Assembly (NCBI GenBank): GCA_947561715.1
Contig: OX387205.1
Span: 12,219,001 to 12,283,000 of the forward strand
DNA: 64,000 bases
DNA from: Ascidia mentula
Lineage: Eukaryota; Chordata; Ascidiacea; Phlebobranchia; Ascidiidae
Direction of reading: 5' to 3'
In this document: piece by piece, positions 32,339-43,946 of the stretch
Numbering within the stretch: the first letter of the stretch is position 1
Layout of the letters: the number at the start of each line of letters is the position of its first letter
Translations under genes and position numbers: made by a program
Notes under the pieces: model-generated
The model's input: only the letters and a program-made list of their open reading frames with translations
Database searches by the model: none
Told to the model about the DNA's origin: nothing

Positions 32339-33339
32339 ATGCTGCAAACGCCGAAGGATAATAGCAACATTCAGTCAACCCCAAAAAGATTTTTGGTGGT
32401 TGGGATCATTTTTGTCACTGGCACATTTCGCGGATTTTGTCAAGCAACCTTCGGCACAGTAAATGATGTTATTTCCATATACTTCAAAGTGCAACCCTGG
32501 CAAGTCGACTGGTTGTCCAACATTTACGCTGTTGTTCTCGCCGTCGCAGGCATTCCGTTGCTTCTTCCCAGTCAGAAATTATAGTTGTCGTATTACCGGG
32601 CCTTGCCAGAATTAATCGACAAATACCCGGGCTTTCCTTGACATTCGTAACACAGAGATATTTGTCAAAATTAGCATAGAAACATGCGTGATAAACAAAA
32701 TTCGCTTGTGGTGTATCAAAAACACCGCTGGAATTCGTGTCAACTACAGTTGAGTTACCAGAGGCGTATGATAGAAATGGCCGTATCTGCATAAATCGAT
32801 GATGTATGATAGATTGGGTTGATAACCCCAAATATAATGCGGGTAAGTGGATTTATGCCGTCCTAGGTACGCAATTTGGTCATAGCAAAACTATGATCGG
32901 CTTAACAGAAAAATAACTGAGAACGGCTTTTATTACACTGTATTTGCAATTTCAAGGTAATTGCGTTAGCAAAACTGCTTTTGCTTTGCCGCGAAGAGTT
33001 TTTAAAAAACTTTCTACGTCCGAAGAAGTATACATTTCACATATTTTTTTTGTCTAAAAAAACACATGCATTTTCTTTCACAATTCGTAAAACAACGTTT
33101 ACGAAATAATGAAAGAATAATAATGATGTTGGAGGACACCATGTAGGTACGGATTATTAGAACGACGGCCAAAACGACAAGGAGATCATTCATGCGCAAA
33201 ATCGGTCTTTTTCGAATGCGTGGCCTGCAGAAGACTGTAGGCGACTTATATCTAAGGCAACCCAACTAGTATTAGGTGACAAGCATTAATCAATAACAGT
33301 AAGTGATATAAACGTAGGTTTATTAATTAGGAGGTCGTT

Positions 33340-35511
33340 ATGTTACGCACCAAAACGAAACGTTCGTTTTACAAACCATACCATAAACTTGCAAGAACAC
33401 AGCGATGGAAACGTCGCAAAATTGCCGATGTGGCACACAATGTATGTGAGACATCGATGACTTCTGTCAGTTCAAATGAAGAAGTTGATGATATTTCCTT
33501 AGATAGTAATGACAATAAATCTGTTTGTAATACTTCGTCTACTAGTAGTTCTGCACTTCATGACCACTCACAGTTGGAATTTTTGGAAAATCATTTTAGT
33601 GATGATGAATGTGACACCGGCATCCCTGCTATGTTAGATAATTCCATTGATTGTGCAGAAAATTATGATGTTGTTAGTGCATTGACCACATGGGCTCTTT
33701 CTGAAACAAATGTCCCTAAAGATTCAATTTCAAGACTTTTGCAAGCTTTGCACCATTTTCATAAAGAACTACCTCGATCATACAAAACTCTCATACCCAA
33801 TCCCAACCTTACATATAGACCTATGAATGGTGGAAACTATGTACATCTCACCAACTGGATGTCTGGTTTGAAAGATCTCTTGAAATATTCATTTCAAGGC
33901 ATGTCAGGAAATATTAGTTACTGTTTGCTCATTAATATAGATGGCCTTCCTCTTTTTCAGCACACACAAGATTATAAATTATATCCTATTTTATGCTCCA
34001 TATACAAGACTGTATCAAGGCCCCTTTGTGCTGGGATTTATTGCACAGAGAAGTCTACCAATCGTGAAATGCCTGAAGGCGATGTATTTCTCAGGGAATT
34101 TTTAAAGGACATTGATTTTCTCTTTACTCACCCCATTTCAACAGGCAGCCAAGTTTTCCAAATGGTAAACAAAGGTATTTACATTTGCGATGCACCTGCA
34201 AGGTCTTCACTCAAGAAAATAAAGGCCCACAGTGGATATAATTCTTGTGAGAGGTGTCAAATCACTGGTCATTATGACTCAGTCTCACATCATGTATGCC
34301 TGCTAGGTTGTGAAAAGACTCCAAGAAAAAATGAAGATTTCATTTCTCAATTTGATAAAAATCATCACCGTGGAACATCAATATTAGCTGAATTTGGAGT
34401 AAATATGGTGCATGGTTTTGTATTAGATTATATGCACTTATGTTGTCTTGGAGTTACAAAACGATTGCTTAATTGGTGGAAAGGTGTCAGAAGGTGTAAT
34501 AAATTGGTAACTTTTCCAATGAATATTCCTCAATTTTTAAACTTCTTCAGACAAAACCAAGCAAAGCTGTCAGCGACTGCTGTACAAAAGATGGATCAGC
34601 ACATTAAACAATTCAAAGATTTCATTCCTGTAGAATTTAATCGCAAAATGCGAAAACTATCTGAAGTGGCATACTGGAAGGCATCAGAGTTCAGACTTTT
34701 TTTGTTGTGCACTGGATTTGTAATATTAAGGCACAAACATGTTATATCACCTACAAAATATAATCATTTTCTTAAGTTCTGCATTTCTTTACGATTCCTT
34801 GTATATTCACAGACAAGTGATCGTAACTTAAATTTATGCACACAGTTGTTAAAAGGTTTTGTCACTGAGTGTCCAACTTTGTATGGAAAAGGTTTTGTGT
34901 CTTATAATGTCCACAGTCTTGTGCATTTGGTTGATGATTATAAAATGTATGGTTCACTTGATTTAGTAAATAGCTTTATGTTTGAGAGTTTTCTTGGGGT
35001 GTTAAAACACTATGTAAAATCTGGCTTTAAGCCATTACAACAAGTTGCTTCTTACTCTCACCATGCAAATAGTAATGCTGTAACATTCACCCAGGCTAAA
35101 TATAATAAGTTAAAAAAGGGTGGAGTTAGTTCTGTTTTAAAAACAATTACTACTATACCGATGCCTTATTTTGAAAATGCTGTTTATTATAAAAAGGCAA
35201 GACTGTACAGTGATTGTTTAATTGTGCCAAAATCCTGTGGAAATTCCACCATTAAAGTTGGAAGTGTGATTGCACATGTAGTTAATATTTGTGTCAAATC
35301 TTCATGCAAATATTTCATAGTGAGAAAATATGAGAGTGTCCAACCATTTTTTACGTCACCTGTTTGCTCGACCCATGTTGGAATTTTTGAAGTTGATCAC
35401 TTAAGCTCACAATTGGAGTCATTTGTATTTGACTGTTGTGTTACAAAATGTGTTTTACTACCGTACAAGAAGAAGTTTGTTGCAATAGAAAAGGTTCACA
35501 CCACTTGTTAA
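33340..35511 (+). CDS. Transposase-like protein (Tnp2/DUF4218-type)
   Basis: A single uninterrupted 723-codon frame. Basic N-terminus (TKTKRSFYKPYHKLARTQRWKRRK), Ser/Asp-rich stretch, then a core with NIDGLPLF about residue 208 (the first Asp of a probable DDE triad), a Cys motif HSGYNSCERCQITG, FVLDYMHLCCLGVTKRLLNWW (second acidic site with DxMH), and a C-terminal part with NVHSLVHLVDDYKMYGSLD and MFESFLGVLKHYVKSG as in DUF4218. It presumably catalyses cut-and-paste movement of the surrounding element. Similar proteins occur as many uncharacterised copies in aquatic invertebrates. Confidence 0.85.
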   Translation: MLRTKTKRSFYKPYHKLARTQRWKRRKIADVAHNVCETSMTSVSSNEEVDDISLDSNDNKSVCNTSSTSSSALHDHSQLEFLENHFSDDECDTGIPAMLDNSIDCAENYDVVSALTTWALSETNVPKDSISRLLQALHHFHKELPRSYKTLIPNPNLTYRPMNGGNYVHLTNWMSGLKDLLKYSFQGMSGNISYCLLINIDGLPLFQHTQDYKLYPILCSIYKTVSRPLCAGIYCTEKSTNREMPEGDVFLREFLKDIDFLFTHPISTGSQVFQMVNKGIYICDAPARSSLKKIKAHSGYNSCERCQITGHYDSVSHHVCLLGCEKTPRKNEDFISQFDKNHHRGTSILAEFGVNMVHGFVLDYMHLCCLGVTKRLLNWWKGVRRCNKLVTFPMNIPQFLNFFRQNQAKLSATAVQKMDQHIKQFKDFIPVEFNRKMRKLSEVAYWKASEFRLFLLCTGFVILRHKHVISPTKYNHFLKFCISLRFLVYSQTSDRNLNLCTQLLKGFVTECPTLYGKGFVSYNVHSLVHLVDDYKMYGSLDLVNSFMFESFLGVLKHYVKSGFKPLQQVASYSHHANSNAVTFTQAKYNKLKKGGVSSVLKTITTIPMPYFENAVYYKKARLYSDCLIVPKSCGNSTIKVGSVIAHVVNICVKSSCKYFIVRKYESVQPFFTSPVCSTHVGIFEVDHLSSQLESFVFDCCVTKCVLLPYKKKFVAIEKVHTTC

Positions 35512-35579
35512 GCATAACGTTATGCTGCAACCTTTATCTTACCAAAATTGTTTTTTACAGGAATAAGCAAATTTTAACA

Positions 35580-37088
35580 ATGAAAAAGTACTTGTGTGTA
35601 CAGTTTGCAAAAGGAGGGAAGACTGATATTGTTTATAAAAATTGGATGTTGAACGACAACCTTTGCAAGTGGCCAAATGAGGGTCAAGTAGAAGAGCTTG
35701 CAAGAAGTAAAGCTCCTTGTATGGATGACTGGAAGACATACAGCTGCAGCATTTTATGTGCATCTAGTAATGATTTTTTTTGCTTGCTAAAATTCTGGAC
35801 ATATGGTGCTCTAACCATATTTTTTTCAGATTCATACGATCGCTGTGCAACAAAAGCGTACACTACAAAAGAGGTAGAGTCTTCATTTTCAGAGAGTGAC
35901 GACAATGAAATGGTGGCACCTCTCCTTAGAACAGACAGTTTTTCAATTCCTTCAAATGTGCCAAAAATCTTTACCAGTTCACCACCAAGGTATGCCCAAA
36001 TAAAAAATAAAACGAAAGCTGCTATTAATACAAACTCTGTTTCAGCCCATTTGCTATTCCGAAAAAGATGTCACCTCGAAAAAAAAGAAGAGTGGAACAA
36101 GACCATTTAGCCAACATTTTTCATATGGTCATGAAAAACTCAAATGAGTTACAATCCATTCAAGTGAAGCTCATTGCAATGGAAAATCAACTGGTTAAGC
36201 TAGTAAACAAGGAAACAAAAGCTGCACCCTTGGTAATTAATTTCAAATCAGCTAAAGAAGAACAGGAATTGGAAGTTATCATGGAGAGCATCAAGGTAGT
36301 TAAAAAAATGTTACTTCACGGCAGTGCATCCCAAACTTTATTGGCTTACAGCACAACACAAAATAAAAACATTTTATATTTTGTGTTGTGCTGTAAGCCA
36401 ATAAAGTTTCAAAAAACATTTAGCATTCAGTGGCACATCGAGGAGCATTTACATTACAATGTTACCATGAATATAACAAACTTGCATACTGAATACATAG
36501 GAAAAAGCTTGCAGTACCCTTTTGAATGGCACCCTGGTTGGGAATTACTTGTTGTCTATAAAATCTACAAGGTATTTTGTGTTATAGAACCATGGTCGAA
36601 TTGCTGAGATTGTTGAACGAGATTCTTTACGTGGGACTATACGTTGTTTTTTGAAGCTGTTTCTGCACCGTGAACTTGCAATGAAATTTTCTTGGACGGG
36701 CATGGGAGAAAAAAGAAAGCCAAATTTAAAGATTTCTTTCAAGGAGCACAAGCTCTACTTGTTTCTGTTAAGTAAGTATTTCATATGTGACTATTAATTG
36801 CTACTGCATGTTGCTTTTAGCTAATTATTGTGAAAGCTTATTTTGAGAAAGTTGTGCTTATAAGTTCTTTACTTTTAGCATTGCATTTTGTTCAAAAAAT
36901 TGTTTTTAAACTTAGATGTTCTACATCACACCAAACACGAAAACTTCGGGCATCAGCTGCCAAAGGAAATTCAAATTTGTTTGGCCAGTGCCGCAGATTG
37001 GGACGGAGGCAGGGAGCGGCGACGAAAGCTCAGTTACAGCAGTAGTTCAAGCAGTGACACAATTCCTGTGACTGATGTGTTTGTGTAA
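35580..37088 (+). CDS. DUF4806-type accessory protein of the transposon (spliced)
   Basis: ATG at 35580 opens MKKYLCVQFAKGGKTDIVYKNW, which matches the usual start of DUF4806 proteins with a WP and a DDWxxY motif (LCKWPNEG, MDDWKTYSC). Further exons are at about 35830-35991, 36046-36310, 36588-36774 and 36900-37088. The DUF4806 core is RGTIRCFLKLFLHRELAMKFSWTG, with the A-x-x-x-S-W-x-G pattern. It ends in a Ser-rich tail and TAA. The Lys/Arg-rich MSPRKKRRVEQD is a probable nuclear signal. A helical EEQELEVIMESIKVVKKML segment follows. Such proteins often accompany this transposase, perhaps as a DNA-binding partner; the role is unknown. Exon borders between 36300 and 36590 are uncertain because of an inverted repeat. 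Confidence 0.65.
36333..36409. repeat. 33-bp perfect inverted repeat with 11-base loop
   Basis: Arms 36333-36365 and 36377-36409 are exact reverse complements. They lie within the accessory gene of the transposon, probably in an intron. A transcript would form a strong hairpin. Confidence 0.9.
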
Positions 37089-37092
37089 ACAC

Positions 37093-37098
37093 AATAAA
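37093..37098 (+). terminator. Poly(A) signal AATAAA of the transposon accessory gene
   Basis: AATAAA directly after the stop codon of the DUF4806-type gene, before the right transposon end. Confidence 0.4.
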
Positions 37099-38673
37099 TA
37101 TTCGTTAAAACATATTGTGGTGGTGATGTTCCTGTTACCAAACATAGATATATATATGGGACATGTAAAACATTCAAGCAAGGTACATCACTGACGGTCG
37201 AAGTTAGGCCGGATGTTCACTTTCGTGTCATACCCCATGTATAGAAGTACGGGCAATCAATGGGAAGCATTTCTTGGGCCAAGCCTAATGCTTTGAAAAT
37301 TCGATTGTGGCCCGTACATAAATTTCTGACTGGGTTATAATCAGAAGAGTTGGTTTAAAATCGGCACTGTGTCTGACCGTTCTTTCTGTGGCGATAGGTT
37401 CAAGTTGTTCCTGTATTGCATTTTTGTACAAAGGGGGATTTGCAGTATTATTGATTGGACAGACGTTATGCGGTGTATGCGTAGTTACTTTGATCTCACT
37501 ACGTGTTGAAGCTGCTGCTGTGTGGTTTCCAGCGAACGAAGTGGCCCCTGCCCTTGCCTTTATGTTGATTGGAAGGGAGTTAGGTGAGGTGTCAGGGGCA
37601 GTTGTAGTCCCAAATTTGGTCTCGCCCGAGCAGAAACCTTCAGAGGTAAAGTTAAAGATGGGTATCTTTTACGGTACCCTTTCGATTGTCATGTGGTCAG
37701 TTGTGGCGATTTCTTGGATATTTTTAGAAGACAGACCGGCATTCCCGCCAAGCGTAGCCGAAGCCCAAGCAAGAGAATCAGACGAAAGGAAATCAAGGCA
37801 AAACCTAAAAAGCAAACTTGAAAACTTCAAAAGTACACAAATGAAATTAATGGGCAGCCCGTCTTTCATTTTGCTTCTCGTAGTCAAACTAGCTTTGGCC
37901 CCATTGCAAAGAATAAATGTTACTCTCCTAACTTCAGTGTTGAAACAAAACTTTCCTCGTGGTAATGGATTGGATATTCACGGTGGATATATGGTTGTAT
38001 GTACAATGCTTGCGGCAATAGCTGGCAATTGTCTGGCAGGCTTGCTACTGTCTAAAACCAGGTGGTACAGGGGTCTGTTTGTGGCATCAAGCAGCGCTCA
38101 AACGTTAGTTTTCATTTTAGGTATGTTAGGTTTGAAACTTCAATCCATCTTCCTGGTGTACATTTATGAACTGCTGTTTGGTTTTACTGTGGGGGTAAAT
38201 GCTGTATGTGCAGTCGAGCTTGTCGTAGAAGTTACCTACCCAATTCACTCTTCTGATTTGTTTGTGATTTCTGCATCAGGTATGGGTTTGACGTGGATCA
38301 TCGGCAGCGTTGTGGCAAGGGCAGTGTTAGACGCTTTCGGGTCTGTGGCTTGCTTGGCGTATCCTCTTGGCATCTCGGCTTTGTCCACTGCTTTGCTGAG
38401 TTCAAGAAAAATGAAGTTTCTCCGACAGCAAGCAGAAGATAAATCACTTACACCACTATTGCAAAAAGATGACGAAACAAATTAGAACGGATTAATTTTA
38501 TTGATTAGCCGTGAAAGTAACCAGATGGAATGTCATTCCAAGAACACAAAACGAACTAAAACAGCTATTCTGCAATTTACACCCTTTTAAACCTCGTTAA
38601 AAAAGCATTACATGGGTATGACCATCAGACAGTCTTACAATAAAATTTGTGTGTTATTGAATGTTTGTTTTCA

Positions 38674-38679
38674 AATAAA
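38674..38679 (+). terminator. Poly(A) signal AATAAA after the interrupted SLC49-like gene
   Basis: AATAAA 189 bases after the stop, before the tRNA pair. A plausible 3' end of the original transcript. Confidence 0.45.
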
Positions 38680-38833
38680 ACAACTTTGTGATTTTGTTGA
38701 GACTTTTTGGTTGTAGATTTGACAAGAAGTCGCCACCTGCGGTTTAGATAGACATTCGTCGACCACAGTTCTTCTTTCTCTTAACTAAATTGTGAGAAAA
38801 GATAAGTTTTTTACTTGGCCTAAAAATAAAAGG

Positions 38834-38905
38834 TGGAGATGCCGGGGATCGAACCCGGGGCCTCACACATGCAAAGCGTGCGCTCTACCACTGAGCTACA
38901 TCCCC
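38834..38905 (-). tRNA. trnA-UGC: tRNA-Ala (anticodon UGC)
   Basis: On the minus strand a 72-nt cloverleaf: acceptor stem GGGGATG/CATCTCC with one tolerated mismatch, A box TAGCTCAGTGGTAGAGC, anticodon loop CTTTGCATG giving UGC, and B box GGTTCGATCCC. No intron. CCA is not encoded, as normal for eukaryotes. A T run for Pol III termination is found further on the minus strand. Confidence 0.96.
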
Positions 38906-38908
38906 ATG

Positions 38909-38990
38909 CGACGAGGATGGGATTCGAACCCACGCGTGCAGAGCACAATGGATTAGCAGTCCATCGCCTTAACCACTCGGCCACCTCGTC
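38909..38990 (-). tRNA. trnS-GCU: tRNA-Ser (anticodon GCU)
   Basis: On the minus strand an 82-nt class II tRNA: acceptor GACGAGG/CCTCGTC, A box TGGCCGAGTGGTTAAGG, anticodon loop CTGCTAATC giving GCU, a long variable arm (TGTGCTCTGCA) typical of Ser, and B box GGTTCGAATCC. Discriminator base G as in tRNA-Ser. It lies only 3 bases from tRNA-Ala, with tRNA-Ser upstream in the sense of transcription, so both may be made as one precursor. Confidence 0.96.
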
Positions 38991-41900
38991 TTGCTCAAAA
39001 GACGGCCAGGAAATCGGTAATGTTTCAAGACACGCTATTATGTGCTGTACCAAAGAGCTGATTAATGATTGCCAACACAAACGGTTAATAAAAGAAAATT
39101 AGTTACATGCAGACACGTATAATTTTCATTTAATGCGTTCATAATAAATCTGTATTCACTAAAATGCACAGACGATTTCCATAGCGAGAAAATCAATACC
39201 CCGGGGACAGTTTAGATTACGTTATTGCGAAGTACGTAAATGCTTTCAATCTTATGCAATCAAAGTTTCTAATCAAGATTTGACTTAACAACTCTTAATT
39301 TCTAAACTTTTTCTGTTGGTGACCTCTGCCGTTAACCTTCAACTCTCCATAGAATACAAATAAAACCATAGTAAACACAGTTGATAACCGAGCGATGAAA
39401 CCAGCGGATTTTTCGCGTTGTCGTATTTTTTTCTTCACGGAAGGTTGTTTAATTGTTTCGGAAAACCTCCCACAAAACTTTATACGTGTTGGCAAATTAG
39501 TCATAAAATGAAACAGAAGAAGGTTTTTGACAAAAAACTATATCGTTGCATCTAAATTCGGCATGTTTACTGCATTAGTGCACTGATTGCAATGCTTTAG
39601 TTGTCTCGAAAGCTCTGTTTACCAAGTATTAATAGTGGAAATGCAGGTCCACAGGTAACGAAATAGAATGAAAATTCAGCCCTGCTAACTCTCATGTCTA
39701 GTGCGGTAGTTCTGTGCAATGCCGCCAGCAGGTTGTGTAACCCTATATAGTCTAGGAATGATGGATAATTACGCACGAAGCAGCTGAGTTGACGAAGTGT
39801 GCGCTGGACGCTTGATCTGAAGGTTATGTATAACGCAAGAGCGTTTACAGTATCCAGAAGCATGAACAATAGAATTATAGGCCTCAGACTTCATTCTACT
39901 GCACTACCATGTGTAGACATGCGATATCACCAGTCTATTTTAGTGATTAAGCTGACTGATTAGATGGACTGGGCCAGACACGTTTGTTTAGGTACCAAGT
40001 ATTGCGAGGTTTTGATCGATAAAAGATATATTCCAGGACTTTGCCCGCTTTGCGAGATGGAATATTAACACCTCGCTGCAAACTTGTCACAAGCATTAGG
40101 CATTGCGCTACAATTTATGAAGTTAAACTTTGTTGATAATTTTTTTGATTCTCTGTTCTGAAATGTGGGAAAAAGTATAGTTTAAGACGGAAGTTTACAT
40201 TCCACAGGGGTAAGGGGCTACAGTTGTTAGGCTAACATGACGTAAGAGGTAATTCATTTTGTTTCGCCCGACGCGCTGAGGATTTTCGTATTTTTACGCT
40301 TGACTTGACGTGCGGGAAGGGTTTAAGATAGGGGCCATACACAGCTTTCAATCAAATCTGCACTTTGTGGGGCGAAAACGACGACAATGCACGCTCGCTT
40401 TTGTATGTGGTGATGTCAATTTTACGTAGAGCAAATAAACTGATCCGCCATCGATACAGAGGAGCACGCAGCAGGGTAGGCTTATTGCTCTTTTGCCAGA
40501 ATAAGTATGTTTTATCGCTTTAAGTTTACCGATACATGCTTAGTTATATATTCAATACAGTTAGCTCAATCGTCTGGAACGTGAGTAAGTTACTGCGGAT
40601 TTTGTTCTGGAAATCGCGTCAGTGTATTTAGCTATCCTCGAATCACTATGTATTTGGTTGGTTAATGTTTCTGCTCTTGACAGTAAATTATTTTGAAAAA
40701 GTTGTTGAGACAAAAGAGGAGTGTCAGGATCGAAGCACCTGCATCGATTACGCATCGATTTAGCGGCGACAGCGGGGCGGAAAGTTAATCCATTACATGC
40801 TTTGGCTGCAGTTGATGGGATAAATACTTTGTGCTTTTCGCATCAGCGCCAGAAAGAGCCAGAAAGTCTCCACAGGGCGAATTGGGCATTTCACACACAT
40901 TTCTGGATCGTTTTAATTTATAAATTAAGCGAGACAAATATAGCTTAATGTTGTCTTAAAATATCGTATATTCACCGTGTGTTATTAACTATGAAGACCC
41001 AGGATAAAAGTGCTTTATAAGTGACCTCTTGGACCTAAACTACACCAATTGTTTCGCAAAACCCATACCTACCTACCTAACAAAACTATAGCTGTTGGCG
41101 ACAAACCATCACTTTAATCACGCCTATGTTGTTTAGGTTTAGTTAAAGTTCTGAGTTACCTTTGTAGGTGTTTCGATTGCCTTCGGGCGCTAACCGCGGT
41201 GGGAAGATACAAAAGCGGTTTATTCAGGAGTTTATGGCAGAGGTGAGGAGTTGCGTGTTAAACGTTTGCAGCTTCAACTAATTAGAGCAAGCAAATCTCT
41301 TGTTCACGCCAGGGCGAACCTTAGCGATAACAGATCGTATCGCCGCCAAACCTTTAACATCTTTTCGAACGACTCCCTTGAAACTTGGTCGGCTTCACTC
41401 GCTTGTTTTTCGCTTTTTTTCACAATGAATGAAATTCATTCGATAAAAATCAAACACACAAATCGCTGCGTTCGTAAGTCAAAAAATAACAAAATGGTTG
41501 ACAGAAGACAAATAATTTTTATTTGCTTCAAGAAATCGCAACCAATTCGGATTATTCAGTTCACAGGATCGGCGTATAAGACGTATTTATTCAATTTGGC
41601 TTTTGCAGATAATCCCATAATTAATTTCTAGGTATTGATTCGGAAAGCGGTTATGTCAGGCTCGGTAAGACAAAGGTCGCCCCATTGGAAATGCTTTAAT
41701 CTTGGGTTATCTCCGTAATCCAAAATTGGGAATAATTCCAATACCCATCAACACAAGAGAAGCCATTGCTCAGTCAAGAAGTGAAACCCGTGGCACTGCT
41801 TTCATACACATGTTATCAAATTAAGGTCATGTCCTTTTGTAAAACGTTATACAAACATAAGTGAATACACATCGCCGTCAATGTTCCACCTGCCTTGCAG

Positions 41901-43855
41901 TAACTGGATAGGAATTTTGGGCCGTAGTGACGTAACCAAGGTATTTAGTTGCAAGGTTATATAGACGATGAGAAAGAGAATTGCGAGAAACGGTCACAAC
42001 ACTACATAGAAAACTATACTAAGGTCAAATGAGTTCAATCAACGTCAATTTTGAGAACAACGTAACAACTGATAAGTAATACCTTTTAGGACGAATCAGT
42101 GACCATCTGTCTGCAGCTTACACAACCTAACAACTATTATAATTTAATCGGGACACTGTTTGTATTACCATTTCTTTTAAGATACTGTTTTTGTTCTTGG
42201 GTCATATAATTCAGGAGGCCAACTGGGAACGGCGGGACTACAAAAAGCCCCTGTCATAGTTTTGCCGTCATTTATAAACGGTTAATTATTAATGCTAATC
42301 TTAAACAGCAGTCAATTACGCCACTCGCGAACGGAGATCGAGCAAAAATGATTAAATTGGAAGACGGTGATGTGGTAGGCGTGCCCAATAGTACCGAATT
42401 CTGTTAAACTTGTATGGCGTTAACTAGTTGTATACACCTATGTGGCGATGGCCGGCGGTTTAAGACTACTGTTGGTAAATTAGAATGGCGCATAACTAAA
42501 TTCTGTATACACCAACGCTTGTGATTTCATTGCAAGGTAGTTGTATATTGCCTTTTGTATGGCATTGGTTGCCAATAGCTGGTATAAAACACAATATACC
42601 AGACATACAAAAAAATTCATTAAGTCAACAGGAAAGCCTATTCTCGCTAGATGGTGCCGACAGATCTGTTTTATCTGTTAAAATTACTCGCAAGGAGTGA
42701 TTGATGATCAGCGTCAGTACGATCCATTACGGCAAAATTAATATTCTTATGAGATTTTAAAACATAAAATCACACTGACACTGATCGCCAATCACTCTTT
42801 GTAAGTAGCTTTAGATATACCAAGCAAACTTGCCAACATGTGGGTATATGTGGCTTCTTCTAGGTGGAGTCGGTCAAGAATTCGCCGGCGTGTGTGGCAC
42901 ACAGTGTTGAAAACCGCAAGGCCACACAAAGGGTGTTACCGTCACTTTCGGAATTGTTTTCAGAAAAACTGGAGTAACGTAACTATAAAGAATAAAGTTT
43001 TATCTAAATATACTTTCCATGTTCTAAACCAGTGTTTATTGACTATATTGTGGAGGCCAAATTATGATTTATTCATTATATTTATCATCGCAACAATGCA
43101 AGGATTCCATCTTACGACAAATATAGAATAAATTGACAATAGAACACATGACTCAGCTACACTCAATTTAGAATACTTACTGACATTGGCTGTAATCGAC
43201 AGGCCAGTCCAAGACCCACGCACAAGGCAATAAAAGGATAATCAGTGAACAGGCCGTATAGACCCAGGGGAATAATCAATTAGGTTAAATGTAAGCCTGG
43301 CTATGTTGGCATTAGACATCAGGCGGGAGTGACTATGGCATGGCGCGTGGCGCGTGCAGAGTAACCACAGTCAATACGGGTGCCAAAGTAGAGAAACTGA
43401 TAGAGAAAGGGGAACCGACAATTTTGAGGAAAGGCAAAATACCAGCACGTGTACAAATACTTGCACATAGACAAACTCCCACTTCTTGTTTATGTCTTTC
43501 AATAGATGGTGAAGATTTGTTGACGCTTTGTAAATTTTTGAAAGCGCTTCAAAGGGATAGTTGATCGCCTGGGTAGAAAGTAAAAGTAAAAGTGTATCTT
43601 TTTTCAGTGACACGTGACAGACAGTGATTTCGTATCCGCAACAGTGATTGGTATTATTTCTGTGTTGACAAGGGCTTAAGGATGCTTCAGACTTTAACTT
43701 TCCCCTAACATTACATCCATTGCAGGTGAAATGCATTTGGTCGTACATGTTGACTTACCACTGCTGTTGTTTGTTGCAGACTTCCACAAATAAACATGAC
43801 AGTTGCCGTAAAATAAACATTGTAGCAACAGAAGCTTATATCACCGCTTTGCAAA
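38991..43855. other. Long stretch without recognisable genes
   Basis: Open frames are short, without domain-like patterns or splice partners. The only structured item I see is a fragment of the hammerhead-repeat family at 42070-42128. Promoter sequences of the downstream GPCR gene may lie near the right end. Confidence 0.5.
42070..42128 (+). repeat. Solo arm of the hammerhead-core repeat family
   Basis: Matches the right arm of the element at 51818-51871 with a few substitutions (ACCTTTTAGGACGAATCAG, then CCATCTGTCTGCAGCTTA). The GAAA core is changed to GAAT, so it is a dead copy. Confidence 0.65.
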
Positions 43856-43946
43856 ATGATCAGATTTTTGGTTACTGTTTGGTTGTGCGTTTTCACTTCT
43901 GTTCCAACAACTCGCGGAAGCCTACGCGTGAATTCTTCAACAACAG
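43856..43946 (+). other. Signal-peptide exon of the LDLa-GPCR
   Basis: ATG at 43856 encodes [21 protein letters not shown], a clear signal peptide, and ends in CAACAG before GTAAGA. Its phase 1 end joins the LDLa exon at 46463 (phase 1) in frame across a 2.5-kb intron. The link is inferred from phase and position, not from transcript data. Confidence 0.6.

Larger units (their letters stand above)
32567..37334 (+). mobile_element. 4768-bp autonomous DNA transposon (Tnp2/DUF4218-like transposase plus DUF4806 gene)
   Basis: The ends are terminal inverted repeats CCCAGTCAGAAATT (32567-32580) and AATTTCTGACTGGG (37321-37334), with a probable 2-bp TT target duplication. Inside are an intact 723-residue transposase-like frame and a spliced second gene. 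Two genes, a short TIR beginning CCC and a 2-bp duplication recall the CMC (CACTA/Mirage/Chapaev) group, but I cannot fix the superfamily. Intact frames and the undamaged host halves suggest a young, perhaps active, copy. Confidence 0.85.
32339..38485 (+). pseudogene. SLC49/FLVCR-like transporter interrupted by a DNA transposon
   Basis: The coding sequence begins at ATG 32339 and runs to 32566 (76 codons, through helix 1, PWQVDWL and the start of helix 2). It breaks at the transposon end and resumes at about 37337 (IIRRVGLKS), running to the stop at 38485. Aligned with the intact paralogue, the two halves fit without a missing or extra residue when the 4768-bp element and a TT duplication are left out. 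The join is therefore a coding-exon insertion, not an intron: there is no GT-AG pair at the borders. The second half retains WFPANEVAPA, EDRPAFPPSVAEAQ and EVTYP, with no stop or frameshift. The gene is broken on this chromosome but was intact until recently. It may be a segregating insertion allele. Confidence 0.85.

Noticed and set aside
32567-37334. Reading the 4.8-kb gap in the SLC49-like gene as an intron
   Set aside because: The borders are CCCAGTCAG and CTGACTGGG inverted repeats with no GT-AG or GC-AG pair. The paralogue has no intron there.
38820-39102. Open frames over the tRNA pair on both strands
   Set aside because: They are translations of the two tRNA genes.
43340-43564. 74-codon open frame as a small gene
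   Set aside because: No signal, domain or splice evidence. It lies just before the signal-peptide exon and may be promoter DNA.
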